Source of the DNA: Vanrija pseudolonga
Lineage: Eukaryota; Basidiomycota; Tremellomycetes; Trichosporonales; Trichosporonaceae
DNA length: 64,000 nucleotides
Reading direction: 5' to 3'
NCBI RefSeq assembly: GCF_020906515.1
Contig: NC_085850.1
Coordinates: forward strand, 4,464,001 to 4,528,000
The notes under the pieces are model-generated. The model did not search any database, was not told the origin of the DNA, and saw nothing but the letters and a program-made list of their open reading frames with translations. The stretch's first letter is position 1; each line of letters starts with the position of its first letter. The position numbers and the translations under genes were made by a program. Shown here piece by piece: positions 1 through 11,090 of the stretch.

Positions 1-606
1 CGTGCTTGCACAGCATCGGTGCATACCGAGCACGGTACTTCTCGGCTTTAGTATAAGATGGATAGCCGGGGAGTCATTGCGCTGCACTCATGTGGTGCGA
101 AGGAAGACCTCGATGGCGGGCCGTGAACGGGGCGCGTGATAGAAGAGTTGGCCGTTGTGGCGGCCTGAGCGGATTCACCACCCCGTGAGGCGCGCACTGG
201 CTGATCAAAGTTGTTTGCTCACATTGCAACAGAAGAGTTGGCTTTTGCGGCGGTTCAAGCACCTGAGTAAACGAGCAGAGCGGCGGAACTTGCGTCTTAG
301 CTTCGTGGTTCGTGGTGACGCCCCTGCATTGGCACGCAAGAGATCAAGGGGGTGTCAGTCTCAATCGAATACACCTCCTCCACCATGAATAAGCGAGAGA
401 CTGGCCCGTGCTGCACGGTGCTCCCACTTCTCAAGGGAACTTCGCTCCGCCTCACACAGCTTTATTCAGATACTCTGACGATGTAAAAGGAGAAGCACGT
501 TGCCTATTCCAGTGAGCGCTGGCTCACTCGTCGAAAGACAAAGATCGATTGCTCTTCTGCACCCATCCCGCCTCACGCAATCTTTCCCTCAAGGGTGATA
601 GCTACG
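1..606. other. Intergenic; short imperfect direct repeat
   Basis: No gene is supported here. The short frames present lack splice context and sensible composition. A 30-bp stretch beginning AGAAGAGTTGGC occurs at 141-170 and, diverged, at 231-260, a spacing of 90 bp, which suggests an old small duplication. Confidence 0.5.
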
Positions 607-2292
607 ATGCCGAATGATGATGGCAAGCCGAGCATTCTACGTCCATTCAAGCGCGCCATTTGGAAAGTATGTCACCGCTGATGCCCGCCAACTCACACTC
701 AGGAACTTCATGGCCGTACCACGAGCAACAAGACTGATGGTATGCGGGAAGTACAAGGCCCGCCCGACCTCCCGAAGGACAAGGAACTGGACACTCTTCC
801 GTACAATACCCACGGTCTGAACTTTAGAGGTTCCATGTTCATCGAGTTCGGCGATATCCCCAACGTCAATGTTGCAGGCGATGATGGCCGAATAGTTGAG
901 GCCAGACGCATGTTCTTCGAGGACCAGTGGTGGCAATATTCAGAACTGTATCCCAACGACTTCGGCGTCAACGCTTTACCGACAAACATCAGAAATTTCA
1001 TCAGAGAGAGCCCTGGAGGTGAAGAACGATGGAAAAGGGGCCAGGCAGAGATGCTGGAAGTGATTTCATTCAAGATTCGAGACATCAGTTCCGAGACCGT
1101 TGATGCGTCTTGGTTCAAGACGATCATGAAGGATCATCTACTGTAGAGACCAAAAAGGTCTCGTACAAGTACTGGGTTGAGGACGGAGCAGAGCAGAGAG
1201 TGAGATGGAGACAGGTACGTGGATCACCGCGATGTTCCTGACCAGCTATTACTGTAGGAGCACCGAAAGGCGATAGCACATGAACTCAAGTTTTCAAGCG
1301 AGGACAAAAAACGACATCTTCGACAGAAGTACAACGTCGATGTCTCCAATGACTCTCAACGGAGCCGCTTTGTTGCAGAAGTCTTCATTCAGTCTGGTGT
1401 CGCCTCCCTTCAGCAACCATCACCCGTTTTCCCGTTCCACGGAGAGTGGCCAGAGGACTACCCATTCCTTATTCAACGTCAGCCGCCTCCCAGTGCAATC
1501 AAGGGAACAATCCGGGGTATCACGGCCGTTCTTCTCGGCATGTGGGCTTACAGCGACCCTAAATCAGTCATGCAAGTCTTCGTTCTCTCTCCAGGACCGA
1601 TTTCGGAGGATATTCGCCAAGAACATCTGGGTCTGATTTTGCCTCCTCGCCTTCGTTCAATGATGGAGCTGCTGCTCTACAATATCGCAGAACAGTCAGC
1701 ATACCGAACAGGCGCCGTTGAGCTGGGAGCATGTGTCTCAATTCTGTGTGCCTCCTCGGATAACAGTACATGGGAGGAATGCGACCGCGCACTTTTCGAT
1801 CGGAAGCGAGAGGAGGTGCTGCAGAGATTACCGGCACCAGACAAGTATAAGAGCAGCCGGCAACTCCACGCTATTCGCCTCGCCTTAGTATATGCTACAA
1901 TGGTTTTTGCTTTCCACACGCGATTCAGGGCAGCTGAGGAGCAAGTGACGGCCAGATCAACAAATTTGAACTTGGCCAGTGAAGCTGCCGCTGCGACGGC
2001 ATCGGGTTTTCTGGACGACTCCGCCCAAGGGGTCGCGAAGTTGGCCATGCGTCAAGGACAAGACATGCTCATCGAGCGTGCTTCGGCAACAGCAGCTAAG
2101 GCTAGATTTGGGGAAATGGTTGCTCTCTCCAAACGCCGGTTTCAAAGCCAGGTACTCAATTGCGAGGGAATCCGCAAGGTGCCGTTTATGGGGGATAATG
2201 AGCTGTTCGCGGATATCGCGGAGCAACGAGAGTTCCTGACGACAGCGCGGATAGTCTTTCCAATTCTTCTTTCGGAGTTAGGAGTTGTATAA
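607..2292 (+). CDS. Unknown protein, tandem paralogue 1
   Basis: I do not recognise the family. Proposed exons are 607-666, 703 to about 1140, and 1258-2292. Intron 667-702 is GTATGT...CAG (36 bp) and intron 1215-1257 is GTACGT...TAG with CTGAC upstream of the acceptor (43 bp). Exon 3 reads open for 345 codons from EHRKAIAHELK. The protein aligns with the product of the next gene downstream: YNTHGLNF versus YGSHGLNY, DQWWQYSELY versus DYQWRRYEDLY, EHRKAIAHEL versus EHRYVATYEM, and a shared ending around LSELG. No signal peptide is seen. Oddity: between about 1130 and 1200 the frame changes by one base with no clear intron, so this copy may carry a frameshift, a missed splice or a sequence error. 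The start is the first ATG that reads into the first donor. Confidence 0.55.
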
Positions 2293-3302
2293 TTTCTCAC
2301 TGGAAAACGCATGCAGAAGACCGCCCAGGTATTGTACCGCCAATGTAGGAGAGCGCCTGAGACAAGTTATCATACCACTAAAGTCTGGTTCGCAGAAACC
2401 CGCTGTCACATCTATGTACATACCCCCCTTCCCAGGTTGCAGCCTCCTCAGGCCTCTGGGCCGAGACAAAGGGCAAACGCGAGGCGAGGGGCATCGTCTG
2501 TTTTCTCAGCACAGCTGAATATCATTCAAAGCAGTAAGCACAGCCTTCTCTACGACCCTGCTTGAGCCCATAGCGGCATCATCTCGACGGATGGAGCTGC
2601 GTCTCGGAGTGGTCACCGCAACCGTACAGATGCACAGAGAGAACTTTCCAACACATGACGCCCTCCATGCACAGGACATCAGATCGAGCACTGACCCTGC
2701 AGAAGATGTGAGCATTGAAGAGAACACAATGCCTGACTTCCTTAACATCGACCTCAATGACGGAGACTGTGCTATAGAAAATGACTAATTCACAGAGCTG
2801 CAGCTTCACTTTGGGGTCAAGGGTGTGAGACAGCTCCATTGGTGATTGGGAAATGAGGATGGCGATGACGGGCCCTTTCCCCGCCTGCATGGGGGCAGTG
2901 ACCTCCCACAAAGAGCACCGGCCTGCTCTTGGGCCTATTGGGTCAGTGACTAGGGCCATTGATGAAGCTCCTACTGTTGCTTACAACCACGCCGCATTGC
3001 CAACGTGGCTGGAGCATTGATCCACCGAACTTCCCCTGGTTCTAGCACAGACGCCAAGTTAGCCAGGGAGCACAGCTAACAGTCCGGCCCTGCTGGAGCC
3101 ATGACCCACAATATCGGCCAAGGTCCTCGCGCAGATGTCAATTTTGGCAAACGAGAAGCGAGAAAACAAGGTCCTAGCACAGATGTCAAGTTTGGCAAAC
3201 GCTCTCTATTACTTCATGGGAACGGTTTACTTGCTCATCATTTCATCGTTATCTTCTCTTCACCCTTCCATCCCATCCCCAGCGCAATACATCGCGAATG
3301 TC
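2293..3302. other. Intergenic between the tandem paralogues
   Basis: Nothing convincing is encoded. The right half holds the direct repeat annotated separately, just ahead of the downstream start codon. Confidence 0.5.
3120..3201. repeat. Two-copy direct repeat, 34-bp unit, 48-bp period
   Basis: The unit beginning AAGGTCCTCGCGCAGATGTC at 3120-3153 returns at 3168-3201 with four substitutions. A weaker related segment lies near 3035-3060. It sits about 100 bp upstream of the next gene, so it could be promoter sequence, but no known binding site is recognised. Confidence 0.7.
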
Positions 3303-5652
3303 ATGGACCTCGACATCAGACCAGATTTCATCCCCCCACACGACGGGCCAATACGCTTCACCCGCCTGCGCCACAGACCGCAGACTAACGAAGGGGAAAG
3401 TACCATCGACACCGTGTATCAGGCGGATGTGCTCGAGGAGGGGATCGCAGGCCTTACACTATCGATTGCGGAAAGCAATGGAGAGACCCAAGAGACAGAC
3501 GAGACGCCACAAGCCCTCCAGGACGAGCTGAGGGTCGAGACACAGCAAGGTGGGGCTCATACTTAAAGAAGCAGATTTTGACGACATAGGACTTGCTTTC
3601 GACTCGTCCGACTCCGAAGATTCTGGAGACACGACTACTCCGCAGTTGACGTCGGGCATAGTGGACTCTACAAATGCAAGTGAGGTGGGTCACCCATTGC
3701 TGCTGGCTTGTCTTATCTTCCAGCCAATACCGTGGGTTGAGGCCCCGACAGCGGGGCATTGTCCGCCGACAACCCTATCCGCGGCTGTGGAGGAAGCGGT
3801 TTTGTTCGCAACGACAGGACGGCATACAAGTGATTGGAGACCGCCACCAGTGCTCGTCTCCGCGATCTCCAGGAGTGCTCCAATACTACTCGCGAGGGGC
3901 GACGGGCTGGGGGTACATCTCACTGACGAGCTCGTCCGGAAAATTGTATGTAATACATTCCATTTGGCCAAAGTTAAGCGAGAACAGGCACGCGGGTATG
4001 AAGGCTGCATGAGAGTCGAAAATTATCTACCTTTCAATTTAGAGGTTTTCCCATACGGAAGCCACGGGCTCAACTACACACATCGACGAATCCTGATTTT
4101 ACATACGTACCCACCCGACACTGAGGTAGACGCTCCGCCATTAGAACTCTGCTGCCCCTTGACCGTGGAAGGCGAGGCTCGGTACAAGTCCTCAATCCGT
4201 TCATTCCTTGACTACCAGTGGCGCCGATACGAAGATCTCTATACAGACGAATCACCGGACCCTTCTCTTCGGTCCGCAATGCAACGCTCGAATTCTGCCA
4301 ATGGCAACTCCGCAAGGATAGAGGAATGGAAGGCAATGATGGAAAGGGTTCTCAAACGCGTTTCTATAAACATTAGAGATGTCTACCCCCAGATGGTTGA
4401 CGAGGACTGGTTTTTTCGCTCCTCGGTGACTATCTGCGTGGAACGAGAGTGGAGTGCTTGGGAATGACCATTCCAACGGAGGTGAGGATATTAGGAGTAC
4501 AACGGCTGAGAAAATCAGACGCACGAAGAGCACAGATATGTGGCAACATATGAGATGCTTCACACCAAGGATCCGCGGCGCAAGAGAGAGCTGCAGCAAA
4601 GATTGGAGGGTCAATCATCCCATCCTTACTCGCCAGCCTACTCTGAAAAGCGAATTGGGACGGGAAGCTTCACAAACCCCAAGGCCAAGAACAAAACTCC
4701 ATTGGGCTTTGAGTTGAATAGTCACTTGTTTTTCAAGGGGAAGCGTGAATTCGAAGAAATTGCTCTCCAAGGAAGATGGTCGCTGAATGCTCCGAAAATC
4801 CTACACTACTTTAAGGACATTGGTGTTGTCACGCTTGGGTCCCCACGAAGCCTCACCGTCGTTCTCCTCATCATCTTGGTTTACAATGCCGTTCCCCAAT
4901 TTACCACTGTCTTCGACTTCGACCCTGAACTCATCACTCAGGACCTTTACGACGAAGACTTGTGGCGGAGAATTCCTTCCCGCTGGACGGACATAATGAT
5001 TCGTCTTCTGTTCCGAAGGATTGACAACAAGAAACGATATACCGAGAAAGACATCAATGTTGGAGTGTTCTCCAGAGCCCTCCTCGGATGCACAGGCTTT
5101 TATGCAGCTCGGCCGTATGACAGCTGGAACGAGCGTCAGCTAAACGAATACGGCCAAGTACTCGTCAACAAATTCGGACCCAAATGTCGCGATAAGATCC
5201 AATTACATGCCATCAGTGTTGGTCTGGTTCACGGAGTTTTGTCTTTGTTCTTTCAGTTGCAGTATTGCCGACGTTGCGAAAAAATCAAACCCCTTTTGTC
5301 TCTCGATACGATGGACACCCGGAATACTTCCCAAGGAATCTCCCTGGAACGCGTGTCAACATGGACGGCAAGGGTGTCATCTCTACTCCGGACAGGACAG
5401 TCGCTTAAAGATGAGGCATATCTAGAACAGATGATAGGGTTCGCCGACAGCAAGTTCCGAGCCCAGATTCTGGATCGTGTACGGGAAGGTTGGGTGCCGA
5501 TGTGGCCCGATGAAACAGATATGTTCGTCGGCGAGGAGGCGATGGCCTTTTTTGAGAACGCACGCTGGGCATACAACCAGGTTCTGTCGGAGCTAGGGGA
5601 GTTGGAAGTGAGGGAATGGCTAAAGGATAGCTTCAAATTTAGGATTGCGTGA
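3303..5652 (+). CDS. Unknown protein, tandem paralogue 2
   Basis: Paralogue of the gene at 607-2292 (shared blocks YGSHGLNY, DYQWRRYEDLY, EHRYVATYEM, and the C-terminal SKFRAQ/LSELG region). The start is ATG 3303 (MDLDIRPDF). The last exon is 4519-5652, reached from an intron 4482-4518 (GTGAGG...CAG, 37 bp), and reads open for 378 codons. Upstream pieces read open at 3303-3540 and from about 3550 to 4425, the latter probably interrupted by 38-bp and roughly 30-bp introns near 3685 and 3956. The middle exon is acidic (DSSDSEDSGD). A hydrophobic stretch (TVVLLIILVYNAV) lies in the last exon. The frame changes near a run of six T at about 4413; one more T would close it, so a frameshift or sequence error is possible. 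Function is unknown. Confidence 0.55.
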
Positions 5653-6165
5653 TGTTTACAAGCTGTCTGTTTTCCTCATCATCTGTTAGGCTGCCGGGTG
5701 GTACCTGTCGTGTAGGCGATGACGGCGAGTGGCACTGAGTCCAAGATCAGCCTCGTGGGAGACTTACGGCACTAGGCAAGTCGACTAGCGAAATAGTACA
5801 AGACGATACATTAGATAGAGGGATAACTATGCTTGGTGCGGGCTAGTTATAATAGGATGTATCGGGGTAGACTGGATAGAGTGGCACCATGCCAATGTGG
5901 CGTTGTGACAGTAGTGTAATTACCTACGAAACTGAGTTACTGATCAAGGAAAAGTAAAGGGCCGCGCGGCCTAGTCCGACGTACATATGCACCTTCCTAT
6001 ATGGCTACCAGATTTGGTATACCTCACTGACCTCTCTGGCCTCTCGTCGTCACCTCACAAGTCGCATAGTTCGGTGAAGACGCTCCTACACGGGTACATT
6101 CTTAGCTCCATTGTTACGGCAGCACTGGTAGCACATCTGGCCTGGTCAGACGTCTAACTCCTGGA
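5653..6165. other. Intergenic
   Basis: AT-richer than its surroundings. It separates a plus-strand gene from a minus-strand gene, so it holds two 3' ends. No ORF of note. Confidence 0.5.
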
Positions 6166-7458
6166 CTACAGTTTGTTTGGCTTGGGATCATGCGAGTTGA
6201 GGAGCGTCGTCTTTCCCTGCTGAACAAGGGTGTTTGTATTCTGCGTCGAGTGGTTCTCCAGCCAGATCCACGACTTGAGCGAGTCCACCTCGCTACGGGC
6301 ATCAAGACTGGCCTGGAAGAGACGAGCACCGCGGGGAAGGTCGCTGTATCCACCGTAACCCGTGTGACTGGAGTCAGCACCGTTGGGGATGCCTACTCAC
6401 CGCCCATAGCAGAACGTGAACGGCCCGATGCCCGTGTCACGGCCACACCAGTCATTGTAGTGGTCGTGGCCGCTGGTGAGCGCGATTAGGCCCTGGCCAT
6501 CGACTCCACCCAGGGTGGCCGTGACGGCGTTCCAAAACACAAGCTCGGGGTTCTTGACATTGAACGCGGCGCTAGAGTCAGTGACACTCGGGCAGATCGC
6601 TCACGCCCTCTTGCCTTGGTTGGTGACTACCTCACCGTTGATGCCGGGATACGCCGAGGGGTTGGGGTTGACGTCCTTGGTCTGGATGGTGAGGGCCGCT
6701 GTGGGCGGGATATGAACGTAGACCAGCGACTTGGGCAACTTGCCCCAGGCCGCCTTCATGCTCGCGGCTGTCGAGTTGATCCAGCTAGCCGCCTTGGTGT
6801 CGACCCAGTCTTCGGGGTTCGTGGCGGCGGTGAAGACGCCAGAGCGAGAGTCGAGGAACCACAGTAGGAGAGAGGGGACAGTGGCGGCCGCGTCGGCATA
6901 CACCGGGATGTAGTAGTTGAACGAGCCCTCGGGGTCTACTGAGCTGTCGAGGTTGCGCTGGGTCCATGAGAGTGCCTTGGCCTGGGCCTTGTTCTTCTCA
7001 AAGTCGTAGCTCGCGCTGTGGGTGATGTACACGCTGTGGTCGTGGTTGCCGTAAGTCGTCGCGAAGGGGGTCTGGGTACGGAGGGCGGGGGAGAACGCCC
7101 AGTCGAGGTACGCGGTCGCGTTGGATTTCAGTGCATTCTCGCCGTTGGTCTGGTCACCGCCAAACACGATAAAGTTGGGCTTCTCATCGTCCAGGCAGTC
7201 ATTCATGACGCGGGTGGAGTTGCGACCCTGTCGTCAGCAGCATCAACGGCGACGACCTACACGCTCGTCTCCCCACGCCGACCAGCCGTTGTTCGCACCA
7301 CGCTCGCCGTAGTGCAGGTCGGTGAAGTGCGCCAGCTTGAAGCTGCCGTTGGTGAAAGTTAAGCGTCGGCCATCTGGGTACGGGTTGAGGGCGTCCGCGG
7401 ATGGGGTCGGAGCAGCAGCGAGGAGCGGGAGCAGGGTGAGGAGCGCAGCGGTCAGCAT
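6166..7458 (-). CDS. Secreted calcineurin-like metallophosphoesterase
   Basis: Predicted to hydrolyse phosphoesters outside the cell or in the secretory path using a two-metal centre. Exons (minus): 7261-7458, 6605-7227, 6401-6571, 6166-6367, summing exactly to 397 codons plus stop. All three introns are exactly 33 bp. The N-terminus is a signal peptide (MLTAALLTLLPLLAAAP). The five metallophosphoesterase blocks appear in order: FTDLHYG, FGGDQTNGE, YGNHDH, a His in LVYVHIPP, and GHDHYNDW near the C-terminus. Length and motif spelling resemble the fungal Dcr2/purple-phosphatase-like calcineurin phosphoesterases. The natural substrate cannot be told from sequence. The only sensible start is the ATG giving the signal peptide. 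Confidence 0.9.
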
Positions 7459-7592
7459 GGTGTCGAGTTGTGGGTTGGGACTGAGATGTCAGACAGCGGA
7501 TGGTCAGAGATTTATACGCTCCATCGCACGTTGGTAAACTCCTGTAGGCAGACAATGCGGCCGCCGCGATGTCAGTCCCGACGCGAGTGACA

Positions 7593-8666
7593 TCACCAAG
7601 TAGCCGATGATGTCTCACTATCACCCCCCATCGGCCACCAAGTGCGCATTAGCGCGAGGCACCGCGCGGCGTCCACACACGTGTGAGTGAATACCGCCGG
7701 AACAATGTTTGTCTGGATGTCGGCGAATGTGTCGAGGACGGCGCCAAAGTCGGGACGCGAGTTGATCTCTGCATATTGGAGGATGGACTCGAAACGTGTC
7801 ATGAGTTCCGGCCGACTATGGAACAGCGGTTCGCACTGTCCAGCATCGCCAAGGCCGTCTGATAGTCTAGGTTGCGAACCGTGTCGTCTTCGTCAGTCTC
7901 CGTCTCGGAGAGCACCACGAGGATGTAGACGACGGCTTGGCTCCATCAGATGTCCTCTTGGAGGGTTGTTTGCCCTCGCCCTTGTTCTGGGACTTGATGG
8001 GGAATGGGTCCGTCTCAGCCTTCTTGGGTGAAGATGCGCCTCCGGTCTTACTGGGAGGACATTCATCTTCGCCTTTGGCTGATGGATCGGAGCGAGAGGC
8101 GGCAAGGTTCCGGTAATACTCCACCCCAGTGCTCACCCGCATCGCCAGGGTGTTCCAGCGCTCGTACTTGAAGTTTTCAAGATAGGTGCGGTACTGCTGA
8201 CTGCATTGAAAGGCGTACGCACCCGACACCTCGCCGCTCTTGACACGGTTAGAGAGGATGCTGACCATCTTGGCGAGCTCCTTTACGTTTTCCCGCTCCA
8301 TCTTGATGCCGCAAAGGTAGTCGGACCAGTGGATGATGTACGCGTCGTCCTTCGGCTTGACGCCCATAAGGTCTCTGATTGCAATATCGTAGTCTGCTGT
8401 CAGGCTGGCCAGATCGCGTTCAAAATCGGCGAAATAGGTGAGAAGTTGGTGGTCGTGGCTTGAAAGTCGGTGATGGTGGGCTGAGATTGGAAAGCGAGGC
8501 ACATACGAGGGGTTTGATGTAGCACCATGGCTGACGTATGCAGGATAGACACCAGACATCGAGCTCTGGCGGTCAGCCCAGGTGGATGACGCCGTGGGCT
8601 CACCATCATCTCAAAGTAGTACGGCTGGGGGTAGTAGCCCTGTGGGTGGTAGTTGTATGGTAGCAT
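7593..8666 (-). CDS. Unknown protein, Tyr-rich N-terminus
   Basis: Exon 1 is 8604-8666 (MLPYNYHPQGYYPQPYYFEM), intron 8566-8603 is GTGAGC...CAG (38 bp), and exon 2 runs from 8565 to about 7919. A second intron with a weak GTGGTG donor at 7918 and an acceptor at 7888 or 7867 brings the frame into a C-terminal exon ending at 7593; either acceptor closes the codon count. The middle region (about residues 60-170) looks helical; a charged Lys/Ser/Pro-rich linker follows. The C-terminal TCVDAARCLALMRTWW faintly resembles the KTAWW end of the unknown pair at 15.4-17.5 kb. I do not recognise a domain. The 3' exon is less certain than the first two. Confidence 0.6.
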
Positions 8667-9644
8667 GGTGAGGATGCTGTTGGAGATTGTCGGGGGATGC
8701 AGGTGAGTATTCTCCTCCAGAAGCGCATGGACTAAGTAGCATGCTGGTCGGGGTCGGAAACGACGTATGCATGTGAGTTGCCGCGCTTTGAATTGTCGAT
8801 GACAAGGACGAAGACGCGATATGGACAACGGAGGGGATGGAGGGGGAGCGACAACAACTTGACGACCCCGATGACAATAGCTGCACCCTCATCTCACGTC
8901 GCATCGCCCCCTCTTATTGGAAGGTTCCGTGCTCCGAACTGTCACTGTTCTGGTGATCCATTGTTCAATTAAAAGCCCACACCCTTCGCTGCCAAGCAAA
9001 CGCGACCCCTCGCGTCTTGCACTGCCGGCAGAGCTGGGACAGTCTATAGTTCTACGACGAATTGAACCATAACTCAAAGAGAGTCGTCCCAGTGACGTAG
9101 TAGAAGTAGAACAACAATTGAGCGGTCATCCGGGTCCGAGTTCCATACAGTTCCCTCGCCGCTCCGCCTGTACAAGGCCTGGTGGAAAGGGGGCCAATCG
9201 CTGGTGACAAAGGGCAGTCGTGTGGCGGCGCCAGGTGGCGGCCGGCTGAAATTGTCTCCGCCAGGTGGCTTATTGTTGCCATCGACGCCAGGCGCCCCGG
9301 CGGCCCGCGCCGATTCTCGGACCTGCAAGTCAGCTGGTACCGGCTGTCTCACTGCATTGTGGGGGAGGTGGCGCCAAGTGAGGTGCCGTCGGCCATCATG
9401 TGATGGCGGGGTAAGGGAGCCTTGACGTGAAGCAGCTGGGCGTTGCTGCGCTCAGGACACCGATGGCAACGGAGGATGACTCGGATCCTCCTCCCCTGTC
9501 AAGCAGGATAGGAGCACTAAGGGAGTAATACATGGTACATGCTGTTTGGGATTACAATCGTTATAGGAGCATATCCACCAGGGAGAATCTCCACAGAGCG
9601 CCAAGGGGACCAATACCAGGAACAGGTGTGAACCCACTTGGGGC
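8667..9644. other. Intergenic
   Basis: Overlapping open frames exist on both strands but none has a start, splice sites and composition that agree. Nothing else recognised. Confidence 0.45.
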
Positions 9645-10081
9645 TCATGGCGATGGCGGCGGCGTGAGAAGCGCAGTGGGCCGGGGCTTCTGGCCCACGC
9701 GAGGGTCGCGCGGAACATACTCGCGTGGTGTGCTGCACTTGGATGCCGAGTCGCAGTCTGATGCCGGCTCTGAGAGAACTGCAGCCAGGTCGAACATGGC
9801 TGGCGATCTCGGGAGACCGGTGTTTGAAGCCCGCTGGAATCCACAAGCGCTGGGCAAATGATATGTGCGAGGCGATCTTGTCATGCCGGCCTGGTCTGGT
9901 GTCAGTCGAAGACAAGTGCAAGCGCGCTGTCTGCTCACCGGCTTGGCTGACTTTGGCGTGGGCTGCACTTTGAAAGGACGCGTGCCGTCGTCAAAGCGGA
10001 CCTGGCGTGCGAGGTTCTGGTGCTGAGGGTGAGCTGGGAGACATGACTCCATCTTGGCAGTGTACTCACTGTGGAGGGCAT
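9645..10081 (-). CDS. Small Pro/Ser-rich protein, 111 aa
   Basis: Exons (minus): 10070-10081 (only four codons, MPST), 9939-10016, 9645-9890. Introns of 53 bp (GTGAGT...CAG) and 48 bp (GTGAGC, CTGAC, CAG) are both in phase 0, and the exons sum to 112 codons including stop. The protein is basic and proline-rich and ends TALLTPPPSP. It contains RFDDGTRPFKVQPTPKS, which recalls the EDGTSYFPTPASPSP of the partial gene at the right edge, perhaps a short shared motif. No domain, signal peptide or membrane segment. The tiny first exon makes it easy for gene finders to miss. Confidence 0.6.
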
Positions 10082-11090
10082 GGCGATGATGGACGTGTTC
10101 ACAAGTGGGCGATAATGTAGTGGGTGACCTTCGAGACGGCCTCGTAGCCCTTCTTATAACCTCCCTCCTCATCCCCACCTCCAAGGCCGTCGACAAGTCA
10201 GCTGCCGGGTCATGACGTGCACGGGTCGCCTTGAACAATAGAATGACTTGGCACATCACGAAAACAAAGCAAGCGCGCGCCCGTCGACGGCGACGGCAAG
10301 GGTTCGGGTGGTCGGGCCCCTCAGTGGCGCGGGTGGCGTCGCGCCGCGTCGGTCGGGTCCCTTTACGCCGACTCGGCGTCGCGATGCCACCTGGGGGTGG
10401 GTTGTGTCTTGGACGCGCAGGATGGTCGCGGAGAATCAGTCCCCTGTCTGTCCCAGTTTTTCGCCATGGTTCCTGATTGACAGGACAATGGGATCCAAGC
10501 AAGTGGTACGGTAAGCCAACGCCATGGGGTGGCAGCCAGCCGTCGGAGCTCAGGAGGCCATGCAGACACCAATCACGCGGATGATTAAACGCCGAGGGAT
10601 CGGCCGACCCGGGGAAGGGCTGCCCTCAACTGGAGGGCTCGAGCACAGCCAGCTTGGAGGAAGAGGACGGCGGAGGGAGAGGATGCCGTATCTGCGGCAC
10701 ACTCAGAGTGACTCCCCGCCTGGCTCAGATTGTGATGTATCGGGAGTGGGATAGAGGACGTGCACCGTATTGACTGGAACGTCTCCCGCGATGCTTGATT
10801 ACACTGTCCCGCTTGATTTGATAACGCCTTGTAAACAACAACAACGTGCCCGGGGGTGGGATAGAGTGCTGGCTGACTGGCGGGGACCCCCGAGTCCCGC
10901 CGACGCCGCATTGCCAGGGATGGTGACGCCGGCGGCACGCGCAGCATCCCGCCCCTGGAGTGACCCAAGTTCACAACCGACGTGCATAACCTCTCCCGAC
11001 AAGTCCAAGTGTACAGCATGCATTCTGAAGTTTCCAACACTCTGGTCGTTGCCAGGTTTAACGTCACTAACCTTACACTGTCCTGACTTT
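10082..11090. other. Intergenic
   Basis: The open frames here are antisense or spurious. No gene is supported between the small Pro-rich gene and the 3' end of the DUF1996 gene. Confidence 0.45.
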
